From positions 1 to 6,557 of the forward strand of contig JBCCTX010000394.1 in the NCBI GenBank assembly GCA_039197765.1: 6,557 nt of DNA, written 5' to 3'. Origin of the DNA: JBCCTX01 sp039197765 (GTDB lineage: Bacteria > Bacteroidota > Bacteroidia > J057). Positions within the stretch are counted from its first letter, which is position 1, and the number at the start of each line of letters is the position of its first letter. This document shows, piece by piece, positions 1 through 5,961 of this stretch. Position numbers and translations under genes: made by a program. The notes under the pieces are model-generated. The model searched no databases, had not been told where the DNA came from, and was given only the letters and a program-made list of their open reading frames with translations.

Positions 1-1
1 A

Positions 2-196
2 TTGGTGGATAAACAAGAAGTTGAAGTACTAAGAAAAGACCTCAATGTTATCTCCTCCCAATTAAAAACAGGGAAAACACTGGTCCATGTACACAGTGAG
101 ACCCAACCAGATGCGAGCTTTTCGCCAGTAGATCCGGACCTAGAAGACGTCTATTTTACCCGAATTTCTGAGCGTATGGATGTGGTCACAGTTTGA
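2..196 (+). CDS. ABC transporter ATP-binding protein, C-terminal fragment (5' end outside window)
   Basis: This is the last 64 codons of a cytoplasmic ATPase subunit that would hydrolyse ATP to power the membrane protein encoded next. The frame is open to the left edge, so the TTG at base 2 is not a credible start, and the Walker A, signature and Walker B regions lie outside the window. What remains is the accessory tail typical of ABC-2 type ATPases: a beta-rich stretch (TLVHVHSE), then a variable segment, then PVDPDLEDVYF, which matches the 'LEDVYF' ending common in this subfamily. It ends in TGA at 194-196. The permease-peptidase gene starts 118 bp downstream on the same strand, an arrangement I recall as usual for that fusion family, so co-transcription is likely. 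The substrate cannot be inferred from this fragment. Confidence 0.8.
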   Translation: MVDKQEVEVLRKDLNVISSQLKTGKTLVHVHSETQPDASFSPVDPDLEDVYFTRISERMDVVTV

Positions 197-197
197 T

Positions 198-228
198 GCC
201 TTTACTATGAAACGAGTAAATTCAAGGC
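198..228 (+). other. Imperfect hairpin directly after the ATPase stop codon
   Basis: TTTACT (201-206) and AGTAAA (215-220) form a perfect 6-bp stem around an 8-nt loop. GCC (198-200) can also pair with GGC (226-228) across a 5-nt bulge. It begins two bases after the ATPase stop. No T-run follows, so it does not look like an intrinsic terminator; an intercistronic RNA structure within an operon is possible. The rest of the spacer up to 314 is pyrimidine-rich, with no Shine-Dalgarno sequence before the next start. Confidence 0.3.
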
Positions 229-314
229 TTAACGTATTATCATTCCACTTATAGCCTACCAACTACTCTCTTATTGCTGCTCTTATTACCCTTCACTAAC
301 TAATCTACTCCTTC

Positions 315-3300
315 ATGTTTAAACAGATATTTCTATTTGAACTATCCTATAGATGGAAGCGTCCTGCCACTTGGGCCTACTTTGGCATTCTGTTTTTGTT
401 TGGTTTTATCTCTGCCATCTATGGTAATACTCCAGCTTCTGAGAAGACCCTGGCAAATTCTCCCTATTCCATCACAACCTTTCTGGTTGTCATTAGCATT
501 TTTGGCACCTTAATAGCTGCAGCGGTCATGGGTGTACCTGTCTATCGAGATATTGAACACAAAGTTAAGGATTACTACTTTACATACCCCATATCAGAAA
601 AGGGGTACCTATTAGGTAGGTATTTAGGATCTTTGATTTTTCTTTTCATTATAAGCCTAGGCCTTGTAGTAGGTCTTATTCTGGGATTTTTCCTGGGCCC
701 TTATCTGGGTTTAGAAGAGGCCGAGCGATTTGGACCATTTAACCTGTGGCATTACATCTGGCCCATTCTTACCGCATACTGGCCCAACTTCCTGCTTACA
801 GGTACACTATTCTTCGCGCTTGTTGCCCTAACTCGAAAAATCTTTGTCTCCTATGTAGGAAGCGTCTTATTCTTCATTGCTTATCTCCTTGCTAATACAC
901 TTGTACAAGACTTGGAGATGAAGAATCTTGTAGATCTTCTAGACCCTTATGCCTTCAATACATTTGATAACTTCACAAAATATTGGACCCCTGTAGAACA
1001 AAATACTCAGGTGGTTCCAATGGCGGGGAATATCCTACCAAACAGAATTATTTGGCTAGGTGTTGCATTATCCATTTTTCTATTTGTTTTGTGGCGTTTT
1101 GACTTCAAGCGATTCTTGGCGGTTAGTTCAGGGAAAAAAATGCAAGAGACCAAAACGGTTTCCAAAACAAATTCAAGTATAAAAATCCCCAAAATCCTCC
1201 CCCATTTCAGTTCCGCTCTAAACCGGAAACACATGTGGAGACAAGCCCGCCTGGAATTCATTAATATCATTCGGGACCCATACTTCCTTGCCATGTTGAT
1301 TGGGGGCTTACTTTTCCTCTTCCTCGATGGATGGTTTGGCTCTTCTATTTACGGTACGCCCAACTTACCTATAACTTACTACATGATTGAGGTGAAGGAT
1401 TTTACTTACATCATTTTCGTATTTATCATTATTATATTCTACACAGGAGAGGTGGTCCATAGAGATAAGAGTATGAAATTTGAAGGAATATCTGGTGCAC
1501 TTCCTGTGCCCAATTGGGTAACTTATGGAGGAAAATTTTTAGGACTGATTCTCGTCGCTTTTTTCTTGGTCAATTTACCCATTGCTACAGGCTTACTCAA
1601 TCAAGTCCTGAGAGGCTATTTCAATTTTGAACTGGACAAGTACTTCACGGACCTCTATCTAATCGAATTCCCAGAATATGTTCAGCTTGTTATGTTGGCC
1701 TTCTTTGTCCACATCTTGGTAAATAAAAAGTTTCTAGGACATGTCGTTCTGATAGGAGTTTGGCTTGCAATGTTCGGAATTAGGCAGATTGCCGAGTATG
1801 ATTTCAATTTGTTCTTCTACTCTTACACCCCAGGATACACCTTATCCGATATGAATGGCTTTGGGCATTTCTTCTCTTCTCTTTCTACCTTTAATCTCTA
1901 TTGGTTAGCACTGGGAACAGTCCTACTTATCCTTGGGAATTTGCTTTGGAGTAGGGGAACAGATGAAGGATTGCGTTCGCGGTTGAAACGACTGAGCAAG
2001 CGTCTTAATCCTTTTGCGGTAGCAGGACTGGCCACAGCCCTTGTACTCTTTCTTGGCTTAGGAATTTATATTTACTACAATACGGCACAACTCAATCTAT
2101 ATCAAACGGGGAAAGAAGTCGAAAAGCTGAGTGCTAGTTACGAAAAGACGTATAGCAAATACGCAAATATTCCACAACCTAAAATTACGGATGTATACCT
2201 TACAGCGGATATTACACCTGAAGACAGAAGTGTTGTTGCGAGGGCAGAAATGAAACTGACTAACAAGTCCAATTTCTCAATAGATTCCTTGCATTTATCA
2301 AATGAAAGCCAAATTGAGCACACAGTTGTACGCTCTTTTACCATTGATGATGTTGAGCCTGAACTCCTCTTATCTGATGAGGACCATCGCTACAAAATCT
2401 ACAAACTCCCCACTACCCTTCAGCCTGGGGATACTGTCCAAATGGATATAGAAGTGGAGGCTTCTTACAAAGGTTTCCCCAATTCTGGATTTGGAAGAGA
2501 AGTGGTATTCAATGGAACCTTTTTCAACAACAGTATCTTCCCTTCATTCGGATATAATCCCGGATCGGAGTTAACAAGTGATTTAGATCGGAAAAAGTAT
2601 GGTTTAGAACCTAAAGACTATGTTTCACCTCCTCAAGATGATTCTATTGGTAGGTATAACCTCTTATTTACAGACGAGGCTGATTTAGTTACCTATGAAG
2701 CGGTGATTAGTACCTCGCCAGACCAAATTGCAGTTTCCCCCGGTTACTTGATAAAATCTTGGGAAGAAGGGGGGAGGAAATACTTCCACTACAAAATGAA
2801 AAATAAAATTCAGGCATTTTTCAATATTTCCTCAGCTCGCTATGAAGTATTCAATGATACATGGACTAATCCTGACGGAACAAAAGGGAACATAGAAATA
2901 TTCCACCATGCAAAGCATACTTATAACCTGGACCGCTTTAATGCCAGCGTTAAGGAATCGATGGAATATTTCAGTGCCAATTTCTCTCCTTTCCAATTTA
3001 GGCAAATGCGCTTATTAGAATTTCCTCGATATGCTAGCTTTGCGCAGTCCTTTCCCAACACGGTTCCCTATTCGGAGGCATTTGGATGGGTGGGGGATTT
3101 CAGTGATCCAGACGATACGGACTACGCATTTTACGTGACGGCACATGAAGTAGCTCACCAGTGGTGGGCACATCAGTTAGCACCGAGTGCAACGCGAGGG
3201 GCCAATCAGCTTTCTGAATCTATGGCACAATACAGCGCTTACATGGTCTTAAAGGAGTACTATGGGGAAGCCGTTATGCAAAAATTCCTAACATATGAGT

Positions 3301-3944
3301 TGGATGATTACCTTTCGGGAAGAGCTAATGAGAGTAAGTTTGAAAAAACCTTGTTGGATAATGATACCCAGTCATATGTCTGGTATGAAAAGGGAGGAAT
3401 CATTTTGTATGCACTTCAGGACTACATCGGTGCAGACTCTCTAAATCGAGCCTTTAGCAAGTTACTAGATGAATTCGCCTTAAAGGAAGAGCCTCCCTTC
3501 GCTACGACTTGGGATTGGTATCAATATATGGATGCCGCTACCCCTGACTCACTGAAATATTACCTCGAAGATAGTTTCAAAAAAATTACCCTGTATGAGA
3601 ATAAGGCGAAGAAGGCTGTTCTTACCCCCATTTCTGAAACAGAAACAGAGGTAACTCTCACTGTAGATACTCGAAAAGTATATTACGATGGCTCAGGCAA
3701 GGAATCAGGTGAGGGAACGCAGCCTAATCTTCTCGAAATTGGTATCTTCGCAAAGGACTCCAAAAATGAAGGAGGCATCACACAAAAAGAACCTCTCTAC
3801 CTACAAAAGCATTGGCTAAGCCCAGGAGAACACACCTTAACCTTTACAGTTTCAGGTACTCCTGAGAAAGCAGGAATTGATCCCTACAATAAAATGATTG
3901 ATCGAATTCCAGAAGATAATTTGATTGAGGTAGAGGGAAAATAA
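315..3944 (+). CDS. ABC-2 type permease fused to an M1-family zinc metallopeptidase
   Basis: A 1209-residue inner-membrane protein. Residues 1-270 hold a first ABC-2 module with about six helices (near 20-36, 52-73, 105-128, 155-172, 177-196, 244-261). A basic cytoplasmic linker follows, then a second six-helix module (near 320-337, 360-377, 408-427, 455-469, 473-490, 528-545). Helix 13 (567-588), preceded by the basic run 554-563, leads to an M1 peptidase: N-terminal beta domain from about 623, zinc site H944-E945-x-x-H948 with second glutamate E968, catalytic-type tyrosine Y1024 in YEKGG, and a C-terminal beta domain to IDRIPEDN. The usual GxMEN motif is absent; EFPRYASFAQSFPNT...PYSE (902-921) stands at that place, as I recall for permease-fused M1 proteins. 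The ATG start fits the family's opening (MFKQIFLFEL...RWKRP). It probably partners the upstream ATPase. Transport substrate and peptide target are unknown. The family call is strong; activity is inferred from intact residues. Confidence 0.93.
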   Translation: MFKQIFLFELSYRWKRPATWAYFGILFLFGFISAIYGNTPASEKTLANSPYSITTFLVVISIFGTLIAAAVMGVPVYRDIEHKVKDYYFTYPISEKGYLLGRYLGSLIFLFIISLGLVVGLILGFFLGPYLGLEEAERFGPFNLWHYIWPILTAYWPNFLLTGTLFFALVALTRKIFVSYVGSVLFFIAYLLANTLVQDLEMKNLVDLLDPYAFNTFDNFTKYWTPVEQNTQVVPMAGNILPNRIIWLGVALSIFLFVLWRFDFKRFLAVSSGKKMQETKTVSKTNSSIKIPKILPHFSSALNRKHMWRQARLEFINIIRDPYFLAMLIGGLLFLFLDGWFGSSIYGTPNLPITYYMIEVKDFTYIIFVFIIIIFYTGEVVHRDKSMKFEGISGALPVPNWVTYGGKFLGLILVAFFLVNLPIATGLLNQVLRGYFNFELDKYFTDLYLIEFPEYVQLVMLAFFVHILVNKKFLGHVVLIGVWLAMFGIRQIAEYDFNLFFYSYTPGYTLSDMNGFGHFFSSLSTFNLYWLALGTVLLILGNLLWSRGTDEGLRSRLKRLSKRLNPFAVAGLATALVLFLGLGIYIYYNTAQLNLYQTGKEVEKLSASYEKTYSKYANIPQPKITDVYLTADITPEDRSVVARAEMKLTNKSNFSIDSLHLSNESQIEHTVVRSFTIDDVEPELLLSDEDHRYKIYKLPTTLQPGDTVQMDIEVEASYKGFPNSGFGREVVFNGTFFNNSIFPSFGYNPGSELTSDLDRKKYGLEPKDYVSPPQDDSIGRYNLLFTDEADLVTYEAVISTSPDQIAVSPGYLIKSWEEGGRKYFHYKMKNKIQAFFNISSARYEVFNDTWTNPDGTKGNIEIFHHAKHTYNLDRFNASVKESMEYFSANFSPFQFRQMRLLEFPRYASFAQSFPNTVPYSEAFGWVGDFSDPDDTDYAFYVTAHEVAHQWWAHQLAPSATRGANQLSESMAQYSAYMVLKEYYGEAVMQKFLTYELDDYLSGRANESKFEKTLLDNDTQSYVWYEKGGIILYALQDYIGADSLNRAFSKLLDEFALKEEPPFATTWDWYQYMDAATPDSLKYYLEDSFKKITLYENKAKKAVLTPISETETEVTLTVDTRKVYYDGSGKESGEGTQPNLLEIGIFAKDSKNEGGITQKEPLYLQKHWLSPGEHTLTFTVSGTPEKAGIDPYNKMIDRIPEDNLIEVEGK

Positions 3945-3946
3945 AA

Positions 3947-4021
3947 TTTTTCATTCGTGAAAGAAAAGATCCTAATTGTGTATCTTATGCTAAAAAATAC
4001 ACGTATATTGCAAAATATATG
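3947..4021 (+). repeat. Three inverted repeats in the spacer before the SPOR-like gene
   Basis: The 112-bp spacer holds three short inverted repeats. The first is 3947-3953 with 3958-3964, a 7-bp stem with one G-U pair around TTCG, starting three bases after the peptidase stop. The second is GTGTAT (3978-3983) with ATACAC (3997-4002). The third is 4002-4009 with 4014-4021, an 8-bp stem with one G-U pair closing a GCAA (GNRA-type) tetraloop. None is GC-rich or followed by a T-run, so none is a standard terminator. I found no good Bacteroidota promoter (TTTG / TAnnTTTG) here. Confidence 0.4.
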
Positions 4022-4056
4022 AGTATCATAACGCAGACAATCACAAAATAGTTGGC

Positions 4057-4467
4057 ATGAAAAGATTTAGCGTATTATTTCTGTTCCTATTTACTTTAGG
4101 GTTCTGCTACCAAACAGCGGTAGCACAAGTTCGCTCGGAATCCAGAAAACCATATACTTCAGACACTTATGTCCTTCAGAAGCAGATTCCTGACCGCGAG
4201 CCGCCTGCTGTGCGCGGAAATGGTCTTCCAACCCCTTTATTTGTGGTGCAGTTGGCGCGTTTTGAGGAAATGCGCGATTATCCCGAGCGCTTTCCCAAAG
4301 GAACTATGCTCTGGGTAAATCCCGATATCCCTACAGAAAAGTTCCTTTTAGTCGGATTTTACAACAGCTTTCAGGAAGCGAGTCAAGCTGCAAGGGAGTG
4401 GAAGAAGAACAAAATGTTTCCCGGAGCCTTCGCTATTCGCGAGCCGTTTATGATAAAATACGACTGA
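4057..4467 (+). CDS. Small exported protein with SPOR-like C-terminal region
   Basis: A 136-residue protein of unknown function. Residues 1-24 form a clear Sec signal peptide: basic start MKR, a hydrophobic core (FSVLFLFLFTLGF), and a cleavage site near AVAQ. Cys17 lies inside the core without a lipobox, so a lipoprotein is unlikely. Residues 25-58 are polar and probably disordered (KPYTSDTYVLQKQIPDREPP). Residues 61-133 have the strand-helix-strand-strand-helix-strand rhythm of SPOR peptidoglycan-binding domains: FVVQLARFE, then a helix-like stretch, then FLLVGFYNSFQEASQAAREWKK and FPGAFAIREPF. The 'VGFYNSFQEA' segment resembles the usual 'VGPF.s..eA' turn of SPOR domains, but the assignment comes from pattern only. 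A periplasmic envelope role is inferred. The 112-bp gap upstream suggests its own transcript; dnaN converges on it from the right. No Shine-Dalgarno sequence is visible. Confidence 0.75.
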   Translation: MKRFSVLFLFLFTLGFCYQTAVAQVRSESRKPYTSDTYVLQKQIPDREPPAVRGNGLPTPLFVVQLARFEEMRDYPERFPKGTMLWVNPDIPTEKFLLVGFYNSFQEASQAAREWKKNKMFPGAFAIREPFMIKYD

Positions 4468-4591
4468 GTCAATTCTTAAGACAGGATCTATAAGATTAAA
4501 GTAGGGTTAGCAAAATGGATTGGGAAATGAAATATGCTTCACAGTTTTGCAGTTTCAATTAGCTCTATCTCTGCTCTGACTTCTCGCTTCT

Positions 4592-4617
4592 AATTCCTAT
4601 GTTGGGACATAGGAATT
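4592..4617 (-). other. Perfect 10-bp hairpin spanning the dnaN stop codon
   Basis: AATTCCTATG (4592-4601) and CATAGGAATT (4608-4617) are exact reverse complements around a 6-nt loop. The structure covers the last codons of dnaN and its stop (4597-4599). It lies at the convergent junction, so it could act on transcripts from both sides. Neither side has a T-run, so it is not a canonical intrinsic terminator, though ending or protecting the dnaN mRNA is the most natural guess. The other bases of the 4468-4591 spacer show nothing I can assign. Confidence 0.5.
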
Positions 4618-5733
4618 CAGCATAATGGGCATAATCAGCATGAGGATATTTTCGCCCTCTTCTTGTAAATTGGGTAGAATGATACCTGCACGATTGGGTT
4701 GAGATAACTCGACTGTAGCTTCTTCCGTCTCCAAATTAGAGATGACATCGATCAAGAGAGAAGCATTGAAGCCTATTTCAATATCAGAACCTTCATAGTG
4801 GCACTTTAGGGTCTCTTTGGCTTCATTGGAAAAGTCTGGATCCTCCGTAGAAATTTCCAACTCACTCCCCTTTAATGCGAACCGAATTTGGTGGGTGCTT
4901 TTATTAGAAAAGATATTCACCCTGCGGAGCGTACCTAATAACTCTTGTTTGGAAATAAAGAGCTTATTGGGATTGTCAGTTGGGATGACGTTTTCATAGT
5001 CGGGATACTTTTGGTCGATCAAGCGACAAACCATTAATAGGTTCTCCGTTTGGAAGAAGGCATTGTTATCTGTGTAGTGAATGACGACATCCGTATTATC
5101 ATTAGGGTCTAAGGAACTTTTAAGTAGATTCAATGCTTTTTGAGGTACGATAAAGTCCGTAGGCTTATCGACCGTGATATCCACTCTGCGGTAGCGCACT
5201 AATCTATGGGCATCTGTAGCTACAAAAGTTGCACCATGTCCTCCCAGGTCGAAATAGATGCCATTAAGCGCGGCCTTATCTTCATCTGTTGAGGCCGCAA
5301 AAAGGGTTTTCTGAATAGCTTTAAGTAGCACATACAACGGCATCCGGATAGAGTCCGTTCCCTCTGGACGCGATATAAGGGGGAAATCTTCCCCATTTTC
5401 ACCGCTTATTTTATATTTCCCGTTTTCCGAGCTGATTTCAATCCCGAATGTCTTTTCATCTATTATGAAGGTGATGGGTTGCTCGGGAAGTGCCTTCAGT
5501 ATCTCCAGTAAGATACGCGCTGGGATAGCTATTTTAATCGCATCCCCTCTGGACTCTACCGACATTTTAGTCTGCATAGAAATTTCCAGGTTTGTGGTAG
5601 AAATAGTCAGGTGTTCTTTATCAATCTCAAACAGAAAGTTTTCGATGATTGGGAGAACGGATCTCGTAGGGATTGCCCCTGAGATTTTGCTCAGTTGCTT
5701 GTATAAAGCGGTGGAGGATACGATGAAATTCAT
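4597..5733 (-). CDS. dnaN: DNA polymerase III subunit beta (sliding clamp)
   Basis: A 378-residue protein, close to the usual 365-380. As a homodimeric ring it encircles DNA, tethers the replicative polymerase and docks other clamp-binding proteins. Three repeated clamp domains are expected near residues 1-125, 126-250 and 251-378. Recognisable family segments are SVLPIIENFLFEI (25-37), GEDFPLI (114-120), ATDAHRLV (172-179; E. coli has ATDGHRLA), QKYPDYENVIP (241-251; compare RFPDYRRVLP) and the C-terminal ILMLIMPIML (363-372; compare the E. coli MPMRL end). The frame stays open upstream to 5874, but those 47 codons do not resemble DnaN, whereas the ATG at 5733 gives the standard opening MNFIVSSTALYKQL. 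The C-terminus carries a short NSYVPT tail encoded by a hairpin. No dnaA or recF is adjacent in this window. Upstream lies a 220-bp spacer, so it is probably transcribed alone. Confidence 0.97.
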   Translation of the reverse strand: MNFIVSSTALYKQLSKISGAIPTRSVLPIIENFLFEIDKEHLTISTTNLEISMQTKMSVESRGDAIKIAIPARILLEILKALPEQPITFIIDEKTFGIEISSENGKYKISGENGEDFPLISRPEGTDSIRMPLYVLLKAIQKTLFAASTDEDKAALNGIYFDLGGHGATFVATDAHRLVRYRRVDITVDKPTDFIVPQKALNLLKSSLDPNDNTDVVIHYTDNNAFFQTENLLMVCRLIDQKYPDYENVIPTDNPNKLFISKQELLGTLRRVNIFSNKSTHQIRFALKGSELEISTEDPDFSNEAKETLKCHYEGSDIEIGFNASLLIDVISNLETEEATVELSQPNRAGIILPNLQEEGENILMLIMPIMLNSYVPT

Positions 5734-5750
5734 AAGTAGATTTATTCGTG

Positions 5751-5765
5751 CTGTGCGCACAGATA
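5751..5765 (-). promoter_or_regulatory. 12-bp perfect palindrome and weak -7-like element upstream of dnaN
   Basis: CTGTGCGCACAG (5751-5762) is its own reverse complement and ends 17 bases before the dnaN ATG. Overlapping it on the - strand, 5765-5758 reads TATCTGTG, one mismatch from the Bacteroidota -7 consensus TAnnTTTG. If used, transcription would start about 18-20 nt before the ATG, with the palindrome acting as an operator over the start site. The nearest upstream TTTG is about 29 bp away, too far for a standard -33 box, so the promoter call is weak. The palindrome itself is a plain observation. Confidence 0.3.
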
Positions 5766-5935
5766 TGAGAACACAACCAGGATCTCCGTTTTCACAAAGG
5801 CGAGAAGGATCGCTTAAACCAGCTGATATATTCCTTAAAACCTTAAGACAAACGGGGATAACCCAAGCCATCAAGAATTACTTGATGAAGGTATCAAAAT
5901 AACGGATTTTGCCCGGAATTGTGTAATAGAAGTAG

Positions 5936-5961
5936 AAAAAAATTTCCCACAAATTAGTGAA
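5936..5961 (-). terminator. Weak possible terminator after the T9SS-protein gene
   Basis: On the - strand, just past the TAA at 5956-5954, a run of seven T (5942-5936) follows a poor hairpin. Its arms are TTCAC (5961-5957) and GTG(GG)AA (5950-5944), with a 2-nt bulge and a loop that includes the stop codon. The T-run is clear; the stem is short and imperfect. It lies where a terminator for the sorting-domain gene would be expected. Confidence 0.25.

Noticed and set aside
1007..1294. 95-codon - strand open frame inside the permease gene (also 2138-2344)
   Set aside because: They lie antisense to conserved permease and peptidase coding sequence, show no recognisable motif, and are best explained as shadows.
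4107..4107. Cys17 of the SPOR-like protein as a lipoprotein cysteine
   Set aside because: The preceding residues LGF do not match the lipobox, and a better ordinary signal-peptidase site follows at AVAQ.
4531..4560. Short direct repeat CAGTTT-TG-CAGTTT in the convergent spacer
   Set aside because: Two 6-base copies in AT-rich sequence are easily due to chance, with no further copies nearby.
4817..4999. 60-codon frames overlapping dnaN (also 5220-5402 in a second - frame)
   Set aside because: They are fully contained in dnaN, with no independent start signal or recognisable protein features.
5734..5874. 47-codon in-frame N-terminal extension of dnaN
   Set aside because: The extra residues do not look like DnaN, and the ATG at 5733 gives the normal beginning and normal length.
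5869..5887. 7-bp inverted repeat CATCAAG / CTTGATG between the T9SS-protein gene and dnaN
   Set aside because: It is short and AT-rich with no T-run on either side; the T7 run at 5936-5942 is a better terminator candidate and this stem is within chance expectation.
5465..5902. 145-codon open frame on the + strand antisense to the start of dnaN
   Set aside because: Most of it is the mirror of well-conserved dnaN coding sequence and its translation resembles no family. Only the part outside dnaN (from 5765) is kept, as a weak lead.
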